Shown here: positions 27,186 to 35,452 of the stretch, one piece after another | Layout: each line of letters begins with the position of its first letter | Numbering within the stretch: position 1 is the stretch's first letter | Program-made: the position numbers and the translations under genes | NCBI RefSeq assembly: GCF_003671715.1 | Contig: NZ_RAIF01000018.1 | Span: 147,557 to 200,575, forward strand | Direction: 5' to 3' | From: Streptomyces sp. E2N166 | GTDB lineage: Bacteria; Actinomycetota; Actinomycetes; Streptomycetales; Streptomycetaceae | Length of the DNA: 53,019 nt | Notes under the pieces: model-generated | Told to the model about the DNA's origin: nothing | Databases searched by the model: none | What the model saw: the letters and a program-made list of their open reading frames with translations, nothing else

Positions 27186-27202
27186 AACGAAACGGTTTCG
27201 TT
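27186..27202. promoter_or_regulatory. Putative TetR operator, perfect copy
   Basis: AACGAAAC-G-GTTTCGTT is a 17-bp perfect inverted repeat with one central base. It lies 78 bases upstream of the tetR start and about 86 bases upstream of the divergent tricorn gene. Confidence 0.6.
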
Positions 27203-27287
27203 CGTGTTCTGGGTCACGGTCGTCGGTCACTCATGAGCGCCGACGGGAGCGCGGGCCGAGTTGCCGGGGTCCGGCCCCCGGCAAAGC

Positions 27288-30200
27288 ATGGGGTGGGTGA
27301 GCTATCTGCGCCTTCCGCACCTCAGTGGCGACCAGCTGTGCTTCGTGGCCGAGGACGACCTCTGGCTCGCGAACCTCGACGGTCCGGGCCGTGCCTGGCG
27401 GCTCACCGTCGACCGCACCAAGGCCGGCCACCCGCGCTTCTCGCCCGACGGCCGCCACATCGCCTACACCAGCTGGCGCAGTCTGTCGCCGGAGGTCCAC
27501 CTCGTGCCGGTGGACGGCGGGCCCGGACGCCGGCTCACCCACTGGGGCGGCCTCGACACCCGGGTCTGCGGCTGGTCCCCGCCCGAGCCCGACGGCCACG
27601 CCGCCATCCTCGCCGTCGCCTCGCACGGCGAGCCCTTCTCCCATCTGACCTGGGCCTACAAGGTCACCCCCGACGGCGACCCCGGCCGCAAACTGCCCTG
27701 GGGACCGGTCACCGACATCCAGGCCGCCGACCTCGACGGGGAGCGCAGGACCCTGCTCCTCACCGGCACCCCGCCGCACGAACCCGCCGCCTGGAAACGC
27801 TACCGGGGCGGCGCCACGGGCAGACTCTGGCTGCACGGGCAACGGCTCCTGCCCGACCTCCAGGGGCACCTGCACTCCCCCATGTTCGTCGGCGGCCGGA
27901 TCGCCTTCCTCTCCGACCACGAGGGCGTCGGCAACCTCTACTCCTGCGCCCAGGACGGCTCCGACCTGCGCCGCCACACCGACCACGACGCCTGTTACGC
28001 CCGGCACGCCGCGAGCGACGGCGACCGCGTGGTGTACCAGTGCGCGGGCGACCTGTGGATCGTCGACGACCTGACGCCCGGCTCGGTGCCGCGCCGGCTC
28101 GACGTCCGGCTGAGCGGGCCGCGCGCGGGACGGCGTACGTACCAGGTACCCGCTGCGCAGCACGTGGGCGGCGTCTCCGTCGACGAGACGGGCCGCGCGA
28201 GCGCCGTCGTCGTACGCGGCAGCCTGTACTGGCTCACCCACCGCGACGGCCCGGCCCGCACCCTCGCCGACACCCCGGGGGTACGGGTGCGGCTGCCGGA
28301 GATGCTCGGGGCGAGCGGGCGGATCGCGTACGTGACGGACGCGGAGGGCGAGGACGCCGTCGAGATCGCCCACCTGCCGCGCGCGACCGGGGGCCGCGCG
28401 CCCAGGCGGCTCGCCTCGGGGAAGCTGGGCCGGGTCCTGGAACTGGTCTCGGACCCGGCGGGCGAGCGACTCGCCATCGCCTCGCACGACGGCCGGCTCC
28501 TGCTGCTCGACGTCTCGGAGGAGGACGCGGAGGTCGCCCGGGCGCTGGACGCGGTGGCCACGGAGGGCCCGGCGGCGGAGGCAGGGGATACGGGGAGCCC
28601 GGCGGAGGCAGGGGACACGGTGGCCACCGGCACCGGCACCGGCACCGGCGCCGGCACCGATGGCAACGGCGGCGCGGACCCGGGCCCGGACGGCGCGACG
28701 GAGGTTGCCGGGGACAGTGGCACGGCGGGGGCCTCCGGCCACACCGGTGCCGCCGCGGGCCGCGTCACCGAGCTGATCCGGTCCGTCAACGGCCCCGTGA
28801 GCGACCTCGCCTTCTCCCCGGACGGGACCTGGCTCACCTGGTCGCACCCGGGCATCGGACGGTCGCTGCGCCAGATCAAGATGGCCCGGATCAACGGGCA
28901 GAACGGGCAGAACAGGCAGGAGGGCCCGCTCGTCGTCGATGTCACCGACGGCCGCTTCGAGGACGAGAACCCGGTGTTCACACGGGACGGCCGCTATCTC
29001 GCCTTCCTGTCCTGGCGCGGCTTCGACCCGGTGTACGACGTGCACACCGGCGACCTGTCCTTCCCGCTGGGCTGCCGCCCCTACCTGGTGCCGCTGTCCT
29101 CCGCGACCCCCTCCCCCTTCGCGCTGAACCCGGAGGGCCGTCCCGCCGCCGGGGGCCTGGACCCGCTGGAGGACGAGCCCGGCGAGGGGGGCGCGGTGAC
29201 CGTCGAGGTGGAGGGGCTGGAGAACCGGGTGACCCCGTTCCCGGTCACCGCGTCCAAGTACTCGGCGCTGCACCCGGTCGCGGGCGGCGGCCTGGTCTGG
29301 CTGCGCTGGCCCATCTCCGGCGCGCTCGGCGAGACCTTCGCCAACCCGGCGGATCCGAGCGAGCGGCCCACCCTGGAGCACTTCAACCTCGCCAAGGCGA
29401 AGAAGTCCGAACTGGTCGACCACCTCGACTGGTTCCGGGTCAGCGGCGACGGCACCCGCCTGGTCGTACTCGACGAGGGCGACCTGCGCGCCGTACCGGC
29501 GACCGAGATGGGCGACGGCGACTCGACCACCTGGATCGACCTGCGCCGCATCCTGCACGAGGTCGACCCGGCCGCCGAGTGGCGCCAGGCGTACGACGAG
29601 GCGGGCCGTCTGATCCGCGCCTACTTCTGGGACCCCGGCATGTGCGGCATCGACTGGGACGCGGTGCTGGACCAGTACCGGCCGCTGCTCGAACGGGTCG
29701 CCTCCCCCGACGAGTTCGCCGACCTGCTCCGCGAGGTGCTCGGCGAACTCGGCACCTCGCACGCGTACGTCGCCGCCGCCCGGCGCAACGAGGGTCCGGC
29801 CCACTACCAGCGCTGGCAGGGCCTGCTCGGCGCCAACTTCGTGTGCCGGGACGGCCACTGGGTGGTCAAGCGCATCCTGCCCGGCGACTCCTCCGACTCC
29901 AAGGCCCGCTCCCCGCTGGCCGGCACCGGCATCCGCGAGGGGGCGGCGCTGACCCACGTGGACGGCCGTCCGGTGGATCCGGTGGCGGGCCCGTACCCGC
30001 TGCTGGCGGGAGCGGGCGGTACGACGGTGGAGCTGACCTTCACGCCGGGCGAGGGCGGCCCGGGACCGGCCCGCCGGGTCGCCGTCGTACCGCTCGTCGA
30101 CGAACGGCCGCTGCGCTACCAGGACTGGGTGGCCAAACGCCGCGAGGTAGTGAGGGAGTTGAGCGGCGGACGGTGCGGCTACCTGCACATCCCCGACATG

Positions 30201-30797
30201 GGCGGCTCCGGCTGGGCGCAGTTCAACCGCGACCTGCGCATGGAGGTGTCCCGGCCCGCCCTGATCGTGGACGTGCGCGGCAACGCGGGCGGGCACATCA
30301 GCGAACTCGTCATCGAGAAACTGACCCGCACCATCCTGGGCTGGGACCTGACCCGCGACGCGCAGCCGGTGTCGTACACCTCCAACGCCCCGCGCGGGCC
30401 CGTGGTGGCGGTCGCGGACGAGGCGACGTCCTCCGACGGCGACATGATCACGGCGGCTTTCAAACTGCTGCGCCTCGGCCCGGTGGTCGGGCAGCGCACC
30501 TGGGGCGGGGTGGTCGGCATGACCGGCCGGCACCGCCTCGGCGACGGCACGGTGATCACGGTGCCGATGAACGCGGCCTGGTTCGACGCGTACGGCTGGT
30601 CCGTGGAGAACTACGGCGTCGCCCCCGACGTCGAGGCGCTGCGCACGCCACTGGACTGGGCCGAGGGCCGCTACCCGGTGCTGGACGAGGCGGTCCGGCT
30701 GGCACTGGAGCTGCTGGAGACCAACCCGCCCGCCACGCCGCCCGGTTACGACGACGTCCCCGACCGGACACGGCCGCCGCTGCCGCCCCGGGCATGA
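27288..30797 (+). CDS. Tricorn protease homologue (S41 family)
   Basis: This large cytosolic peptidase trims peptides released by the proteasome or other proteases. The protein has about 1169 residues if read from the ATG at 27288; a GTG three codons later is as likely, and neither has a clear ribosome binding site. Domains in order: a six-bladed propeller with WD-like 'FSPDGRHIAYTSW' blades, a second propeller, a PDZ domain (about 870-930), and a C-terminal S41 core. Catalytic residues by comparison with Thermoplasma tricorn are S824-H825 ('GTSHAYV'), S1049 ('SSDGDM') and E1107 ('SVENYG'). A Gly/Thr/Ala-rich insertion (about 422-490) with GTGTGT repeats interrupts the second propeller. The tetR operators lie upstream. 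Confidence 0.9.
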   Translation: MGWVSYLRLPHLSGDQLCFVAEDDLWLANLDGPGRAWRLTVDRTKAGHPRFSPDGRHIAYTSWRSLSPEVHLVPVDGGPGRRLTHWGGLDTRVCGWSPPEPDGHAAILAVASHGEPFSHLTWAYKVTPDGDPGRKLPWGPVTDIQAADLDGERRTLLLTGTPPHEPAAWKRYRGGATGRLWLHGQRLLPDLQGHLHSPMFVGGRIAFLSDHEGVGNLYSCAQDGSDLRRHTDHDACYARHAASDGDRVVYQCAGDLWIVDDLTPGSVPRRLDVRLSGPRAGRRTYQVPAAQHVGGVSVDETGRASAVVVRGSLYWLTHRDGPARTLADTPGVRVRLPEMLGASGRIAYVTDAEGEDAVEIAHLPRATGGRAPRRLASGKLGRVLELVSDPAGERLAIASHDGRLLLLDVSEEDAEVARALDAVATEGPAAEAGDTGSPAEAGDTVATGTGTGTGAGTDGNGGADPGPDGATEVAGDSGTAGASGHTGAAAGRVTELIRSVNGPVSDLAFSPDGTWLTWSHPGIGRSLRQIKMARINGQNGQNRQEGPLVVDVTDGRFEDENPVFTRDGRYLAFLSWRGFDPVYDVHTGDLSFPLGCRPYLVPLSSATPSPFALNPEGRPAAGGLDPLEDEPGEGGAVTVEVEGLENRVTPFPVTASKYSALHPVAGGGLVWLRWPISGALGETFANPADPSERPTLEHFNLAKAKKSELVDHLDWFRVSGDGTRLVVLDEGDLRAVPATEMGDGDSTTWIDLRRILHEVDPAAEWRQAYDEAGRLIRAYFWDPGMCGIDWDAVLDQYRPLLERVASPDEFADLLREVLGELGTSHAYVAAARRNEGPAHYQRWQGLLGANFVCRDGHWVVKRILPGDSSDSKARSPLAGTGIREGAALTHVDGRPVDPVAGPYPLLAGAGGTTVELTFTPGEGGPGPARRVAVVPLVDERPLRYQDWVAKRREVVRELSGGRCGYLHIPDMGGSGWAQFNRDLRMEVSRPALIVDVRGNAGGHISELVIEKLTRTILGWDLTRDAQPVSYTSNAPRGPVVAVADEATSSDGDMITAAFKLLRLGPVVGQRTWGGVVGMTGRHRLGDGTVITVPMNAAWFDAYGWSVENYGVAPDVEALRTPLDWAEGRYPVLDEAVRLALELLETNPPATPPGYDDVPDRTRPPLPPRA

Positions 30798-30856
30798 CGC
30801 GGGAGGGACCCGGGAGTGACCCGGCAGCGAGCCGGTAGCGAGCCCGGAGCAGGCGA

Positions 30857-30890
30857 AAGGGCGCCCCCGCGTGTGCGGTGGGCGCCCCTT
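30857..30890. terminator. Bidirectional hairpin after the tricorn gene
   Basis: AAGGGCGCCC and GGGCGCCCCTT form a strong stem around a short GC-rich loop, between the tricorn stop and the end of the convergent small gene at 30909. Confidence 0.7.
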
Positions 30891-30908
30891 CGACTCAGCG
30901 GCGGCGCG

Positions 30909-31124
30909 TCAGGCGTCGTAGCTCTCCTCGAACCGCTCGTCCGCGTCGCGGCGGCGCGTGGCGGGCTCACGCTCCTCCGCGTCCCGGCGGCGCGACGGGT
31001 CCATCTCGTCCTCGTCACGACGGCGGTCGCGGTTCTGGAACTGCTCCCTGGCCTGGTCGGCCCGCTGCTTGCCCTGCTGCTGCATGCGCTCGGCCTTGTC
31101 CTGGAACTGATCCTTCATACCCAT
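30909..31124 (-). CDS. Small charged protein of unknown function
   Basis: This 71-residue highly charged protein has the sequence type 'MGMKDQFQDKAERMQQQGKQRADQAREQF', followed by Arg/Asp/Glu-rich 'RRRDEDEMDPSRRRDAEE'. About half of the residues are charged, so it is probably helical or disordered and cytosolic. Similar short proteins occur in Streptomyces, but I know no function. The ATG follows AGGAG at a good spacing, which supports a real gene. It stands alone between two terminators. Confidence 0.65.
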   Translation of the reverse strand: MGMKDQFQDKAERMQQQGKQRADQAREQFQNRDRRRDEDEMDPSRRRDAEEREPATRRRDADERFEESYDA

Positions 31125-31210
31125 GTGGGTTCACTCCTGTGATGTTCGGGCCCGGCCGGATCGGCCTGGCTCGATCAGATTCACATGGGCCGTGACCGTG
31201 CGCATGTCGA

Positions 31211-32104
31211 TCACTTACGGACCGTAGTCCTGCTGGTGGGACGCTGTTCGTCGGCCGCTCCGCCCGCACCGACCAGGCCCGTGCGCACGCTGTCGAGCCG
31301 GTCCCCGAAGCGCCGCATCTCGCGCTGACCGACGGTGCCGATGACGGCCGGCAGGTAGCCGCGCATCCCCTGCATGCCGCGCAGCCACCACTGCCCGTAG
31401 ACGTGGGCCGAGCGGCGCTCGATGCCCTCCACGAGCCGGTCGACCGCCGGGCCCAGCGGATAGGTCTTGTTCGACGGCCAGGGCAGCCGCTGGCGCAGTT
31501 CGCGCATGACGTCGTCCTGGTCCGCACCGCGCACCATGTCGGTGTCGGTCCAGGACAGATAGCCGACGCCGACCTTCACGCCCCGGTGCCCGACCTCGCC
31601 GCGCAGGCAGTGCGCGTACGCCTCGACACCGGACTTGGAGGCGCAGTAGGCGCTCATCATCGGCGCGGGGGTGATGGCGGCGAGGGACGCGATCTGGAGC
31701 AGGTAACCGCGGCTCTCCAGCAGTGCCGGCAGGAAGGCGCGGGCGGTGACCGCCGAGCCGATCAGGTTGACCTCGACGACCCGCCGCCAGGACTGAGGGT
31801 CGGAGTCGACGAAGGGCCCGCCGGTGGCGACGCCCGCGTTGGCGACGACGATGTCGATCCTGCCGAACCGTTCCTTGACCTCGCCCGCGACCCGGGCCAT
31901 CGCCTCGTGGTCGGTGACGTCGGCGTGCCAGTGCTCGCTCTCGCTGTGCAGCCGGGCCGATACCTGCTTGAGCTCGTCCGGCTCCAGACCGACCAGGGCC
32001 ACCTTCACCCCGCGCGCGGACAGCTTGCGGGCCAGCAACTCCCCGACCCCCCGCGCGGCTCCGGTGACGACGGCGACCCGCCCTTCCAGGCTCACCCTGC
32101 TCAT
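31211..32104 (-). CDS. Short-chain dehydrogenase/reductase (SDR)
   Basis: This 297-residue classical SDR oxidoreductase uses NAD(P). The cofactor motif is TGAARGVG (14-21), 'NAGVATGG' is at 89-96, and the catalytic triad is S140, Y153 and K157 ('YCASK'). The C-terminal 60 residues extend beyond the usual fold ('WWLRGMQGMRGYLPAVIG'), as in the mycobacterial SadH/Rv3085-type. The ATG at 32104 overlaps the TGA of the alpha/beta hydrolase (ATGA). It is the last gene of the BVMO-hydrolase-SDR operon. It may reduce or oxidise a carbonyl/alcohol intermediate, which is inference from the cluster. Confidence 0.92.
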   Translation of the reverse strand: MSRVSLEGRVAVVTGAARGVGELLARKLSARGVKVALVGLEPDELKQVSARLHSESEHWHADVTDHEAMARVAGEVKERFGRIDIVVANAGVATGGPFVDSDPQSWRRVVEVNLIGSAVTARAFLPALLESRGYLLQIASLAAITPAPMMSAYCASKSGVEAYAHCLRGEVGHRGVKVGVGYLSWTDTDMVRGADQDDVMRELRQRLPWPSNKTYPLGPAVDRLVEGIERRSAHVYGQWWLRGMQGMRGYLPAVIGTVGQREMRRFGDRLDSVRTGLVGAGGAADEQRPTSRTTVRK

Positions 32105-33045
32105 GCGCTCTCCTCGACGTGTACGGCACGCTCGCCGCGTGCGGTGGGTATGTGGGTGGCGGCGAGGGCGCGTATCTTCCCGGTGACCAGCTCCGGCGCC
32201 TCCACCGGCGTCATGTGGCCGAGCCCCGCGAGCTCCGTCAGACCCACGCAGTGGGGCAGCGCGGCGGCCAGCGAGCGGGCGTGCACGGGCGGGGTCAGCC
32301 GGTCGGCCGTGCCGACGACCACCTCCACCGGCATCGTCAACTCCCGCACCCCGTGGTCGAGGTCGAGCAGGTCCAGCACCTCCGACCAGGCGTGCCGCAC
32401 CTTGCGCGGACAGGCGTGCACGATGCGGGCACAGGCGTCGACCATGTGCGGGGCCGAACCGGGGCCCATCGTCCCGTACTTGAGGATCCTGCGCGCGAGG
32501 GGCGTGACCGGTCCGAGCGGCGCCCGGGAGCCGAGGATCCGCCGGGTCAGCCAGGTGCGCACCCTGCCCTCCCCGAGCGGCACCACGGTCGAAGAGGCCA
32601 CCAGCCGCGAACTGCCCGTGCTGCACAGCAGGACGGCCGCCGCGTGTTCGCGCACCGCGGGACGGGCCGCGGCGGCCATCACCGTCATCCCGCCCATGGA
32701 GTGCCCGGCGACCACGGCCTGCTCGCCCGGTGCGAGCGTGGCCGTGAGGACGGCTTCGAGGTCGTCGGCGAGGGCCTCGGTGCCGCACGCCGGGTTCGCC
32801 GGGCTGCGGCCGTGGCCGCGCTGGTCGTACACGACGACCCGGTGGTCGGCGGCCAGCGCACGGACCTGCGCCGCCCAGAAGGCGGTCGAGCAGGCCCACC
32901 CGTGCGCGAGGACGACCGCGGGGGCGTCCTCGGGGCCGTGCACCTCGACGTGTATCCGGGCGCCGTCGGCGGCGGTGACGGTCAGCTCGCGGGCGGGGGC
33001 GGGCGGCGCGTACGGCCCGGCGGCGACATGCAGCAGGCGGCTCAC
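32101..33045 (-). CDS. Alpha/beta hydrolase
   Basis: This 314-residue hydrolase has the alpha/beta fold. The oxyanion motif HGW is at 48-50, the nucleophile elbow is GHSMGG (114-119) with Ser116, an acid is found in 'VVGTADRLTPP', and the His lies in 'GLGHMTP'. It probably cleaves an ester or lactone, such as the product of the BVMO upstream. The GTG start at 33045 overlaps the stop of the BVMO gene (GTGA), and its stop overlaps the SDR ATG, so all three genes are coupled. The start is inside a larger open frame. I chose the GTG because of the overlap and the family length. Confidence 0.92.
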   Translation of the reverse strand: MSRLLHVAAGPYAPPAPARELTVTAADGARIHVEVHGPEDAPAVVLAHGWACSTAFWAAQVRALAADHRVVVYDQRGHGRSPANPACGTEALADDLEAVLTATLAPGEQAVVAGHSMGGMTVMAAAARPAVREHAAAVLLCSTGSSRLVASSTVVPLGEGRVRTWLTRRILGSRAPLGPVTPLARRILKYGTMGPGSAPHMVDACARIVHACPRKVRHAWSEVLDLLDLDHGVRELTMPVEVVVGTADRLTPPVHARSLAAALPHCVGLTELAGLGHMTPVEAPELVTGKIRALAATHIPTARGERAVHVEESA

Positions 33046-34622
33046 GCGCCCACCTCCGCGGTCGCGTCCGCGCCGGGGGCCGCCTCGGCGTCCCCGGCCG
33101 CGCCGGCGCTCGTGTGCGCTCCAGCGGCCGCCTCGGCGACGGCCGGGCGCAGCACCTCGTACTCCGCGAGGTCCACGCGCCGCGTCGCGCGCCGGAACTC
33201 GGCGGTCGTGCCGGGCCAGACGGTGGTGTTGCGGCCGCTCGCGTCCAGGTACCAGCTGGTGCAGCCGCCGGTGTTCCACACCGTGCGCTTCATGCGCTCC
33301 TGCACCCGGTGGTTCCAGTTCCGCACGGCGGCGGGCCGGGCGTCGAGGGCCGCCCGGCCGCCGAGCACGTTGATCTGCCGCAGGTAGTCGGCCATGTAGT
33401 TCAACTGCGACTCGATCATCAGGATCATCGACGAGTTCCCGAGGCCGGTGTTGGGACCGATGACCGTCATGAAATTGGGGAAGCCGGCCGCCGAGGCGCC
33501 GCGCAGCGCCTCCATGCCGCCCTTCCAGGTCTCGGCGAGGGTCCGCCCGTCGGCGCCCACGACGCGCTCGGCGATGGGCATGTCGGTGACGTGGAAACCG
33601 GTGCCGAAGATGATCGCGTCCACCTCGGCCTCGGTGCCGTCGGCGGCGACGAGGGTCGAGCCGCGCACCTCGCTCAGCCCGCTGGCGACGACGTCCACGT
33701 TGGGCTTGGCGAGCGCCGGATAGTACGTACTCGACAGCAGGATCCGCTTGCAGCCGATGCGGTAGTCGGGGGTGAGTCTGGCGCGCAGGGCCGGGTCCTT
33801 GATGGCGGCGCCCATGTTGCGCTTGGCGATCTGCTCGACGAAGCCCAGCTCGTTCGGGTGCTTGGTGAAGGCCTGCACCTGGAGTTCCCGGATGCCCCAC
33901 AGCAGCCCGCGGCGCAGCTTGGTGGTGACGGGCAGCGCCCGGTGCAGGGCGCGCTCGGCGCCGCTGATCGGCCGGTCCATGCGGGGCATCACCCAGGCCG
34001 GGGTGCGCTGGAAGAGGGTGAGGCGGCCGGCCTTCGGCTGGATGGACGGCACGATCTGGATGGCGGACGCACCGGTGCCGATCATGGCGACCCGCTTGCC
34101 GGTGAGGTCGTAGTCGTGGTCCCAGCGGGCCGAGTGGAAGACCTTGCCGGGGAAGGAGTCAAGACCCGGGATGTCCGGCACCTTGGGGTCGGACAGCGGC
34201 CCGGTCGCGGACACGACGACATCGGCGGTGAGACTCCCGCTCGCGGTCTCGATCTCCCACCGCAGCCGCTCGCCGTCCCACGCCATCCGCTTCACCTCCG
34301 AGTCGAAGCGGAGGTGGGGGCGCAGCCCGAAGGTGTCGGTCACGTGCTCCAGGTAGGCGCGGATGTGCTCCTGCCCGGAGAAGGTGCGCGGCCACTCGGG
34401 GTTGGGCGCGAAGGAGAAGGAGTACAGGTGGGACGGCACGTCACAGGCGCACCCGGGGTAGCTGTTGTCCCGCCACGTACCGCCGACGCTCGAGGCCCGC
34501 TCCAGCACCACGAAGTCCGTGATCCCCTCGCGCCGCAGCCGCACGGCGGCCCCCAGCCCGCCGAAGCCGGACCCGATCACCGCCACCCGCACGTGTTCTT
34601 GAACCTGCTCGTGCTCGGCCAT
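33042..34622 (-). CDS. Flavin monooxygenase, Baeyer-Villiger type
   Basis: This 526-residue FAD/NADPH enzyme has an N-terminal FAD motif GSGFGG (17-22) and a second Rossmann motif, GTGASA, in the middle. The Baeyer-Villiger fingerprint is FPGKVFHSARWD (FxGxxxHxxxW-D). It resembles the mycobacterial MymA monooxygenase. It presumably inserts oxygen next to a ketone to give an ester or lactone, which the next gene could hydrolyse. The ATG at 34622 has GGAGG seven bases upstream. It is the first gene of the operon and is divergent from a MerR gene. Confidence 0.93.
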   Translation of the reverse strand: MAEHEQVQEHVRVAVIGSGFGGLGAAVRLRREGITDFVVLERASSVGGTWRDNSYPGCACDVPSHLYSFSFAPNPEWPRTFSGQEHIRAYLEHVTDTFGLRPHLRFDSEVKRMAWDGERLRWEIETASGSLTADVVVSATGPLSDPKVPDIPGLDSFPGKVFHSARWDHDYDLTGKRVAMIGTGASAIQIVPSIQPKAGRLTLFQRTPAWVMPRMDRPISGAERALHRALPVTTKLRRGLLWGIRELQVQAFTKHPNELGFVEQIAKRNMGAAIKDPALRARLTPDYRIGCKRILLSSTYYPALAKPNVDVVASGLSEVRGSTLVAADGTEAEVDAIIFGTGFHVTDMPIAERVVGADGRTLAETWKGGMEALRGASAAGFPNFMTVIGPNTGLGNSSMILMIESQLNYMADYLRQINVLGGRAALDARPAAVRNWNHRVQERMKRTVWNTGGCTSWYLDASGRNTTVWPGTTAEFRRATRRVDLAEYEVLRPAVAEAAAGAHTSAGAAGDAEAAPGADATAEVGA

Positions 34623-34653
34623 CCCGAAGCCTCCACGCGTCGCCTAGAACTCT

Positions 34654-34669
34654 GCCAGTGAACACTGGC
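34654..34669. promoter_or_regulatory. Palindrome in the BVMO promoter
   Basis: GCCAGTG-AA-CACTGGC is a perfect inverted repeat between a possible -35 (TTGCGC, 34668-34673 on the minus strand) and a possible -10 (TTCTAG, 34644-34649). The 18-19 base spacing is that of MerR-activated promoters. The MerR encoded next door is the natural candidate. Confidence 0.5.
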
Positions 34670-34742
34670 GCAATGGGGAGAGTAGAACAGCGCCGTACTG
34701 ATGGGTAGGGGGCGGGCCAGGAAAGTTACCGCCGGTACGACT

Positions 34743-34748
34743 TAGGGT
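34743..34748 (+). promoter_or_regulatory. Putative -10 box, leaderless start of merR-type gene
   Basis: TAGGGT lies seven bases before the GTG at 34756. Confidence 0.45.
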
Positions 34749-34755
34749 CGGGGGC

Positions 34756-35427
34756 GTGACCGAGAAGCGCGAATACCGCATGGAGGAACTGGCCGGGCTG
34801 GCCGGCATCACGGTGCGCACCCTGCGCTTCTACCGCGAACGCAAACTGATCCCGCCGCCGCGCCGCGAGGGCCGCATCGCCTGGTACGACGACCACCACC
34901 TGGCCCGCCTGCGCACCATCGCGGCGCTGCTGGAGCGCGGCCACACCCTGAACGGCATCGCGGAACTCGCCGACGCCTTCGACCACGGCCGCGACGTCGG
35001 CGACCTGCTGGGCCTCGGCGAACCCACCGAGGAGACCCCGGTCCGCCTGACCCCCGAGGAACTCGCCGCCCGTTTCGAGGGCGAGGTCACCCCGGAGAAC
35101 CTCGCCGCCGCGATGGACCTCGGCTACCTGGGCACCGACGGCGACGAACTCGTCCACATCAGCCACCGCCTGCTGGAGGTCTCCTCCGCCCTGGTCCGCG
35201 AGGGCATCCCCCTCGGCGAGGTCCTACAGGCCGGCGCCCGGGTCCGCGAACACGCCGACGCCCTGGCCGACCTCTTCGCCGACCTGATCCTGCGCCACGC
35301 CCCCGAAGAGGAACTCCACCGCCTGCGCCCCCTCGCCCGCAGCGTGATCGAGGCGGAACTGTCCCTGGCGCTGGACCGGCGGATACAGAGGCGGGGCGGA
35401 GAAGGCGGACAAGGCGGAGAAGGCTGA
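34756..35427 (+). CDS. MerR family transcriptional regulator
   Basis: This 223-residue regulator has an N-terminal MerR helix-turn-helix ('MEELAGLAGITVRTLRFYRERKLIPPPRREGRIAWYDDHHLARL'), a coiled coil and a C-terminal region of no clear family. No Cys-metal site is seen, so it is not a metal sensor. The C terminus ends in a Gly-Glu-Gly repeat (GGEGGQGGEG), and repeats of the same 16-base kind continue past the stop codon. It starts at the GTG at 34756, divergent from the BVMO operon by 133 bases. A role as its regulator is likely by position. Confidence 0.88.
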   Translation: MTEKREYRMEELAGLAGITVRTLRFYRERKLIPPPRREGRIAWYDDHHLARLRTIAALLERGHTLNGIAELADAFDHGRDVGDLLGLGEPTEETPVRLTPEELAARFEGEVTPENLAAAMDLGYLGTDGDELVHISHRLLEVSSALVREGIPLGEVLQAGARVREHADALADLFADLILRHAPEEELHRLRPLARSVIEAELSLALDRRIQRRGGEGGQGGEG

Positions 35428-35452
35428 CGGAGGCGGAGAAGGCGGACGGAGG

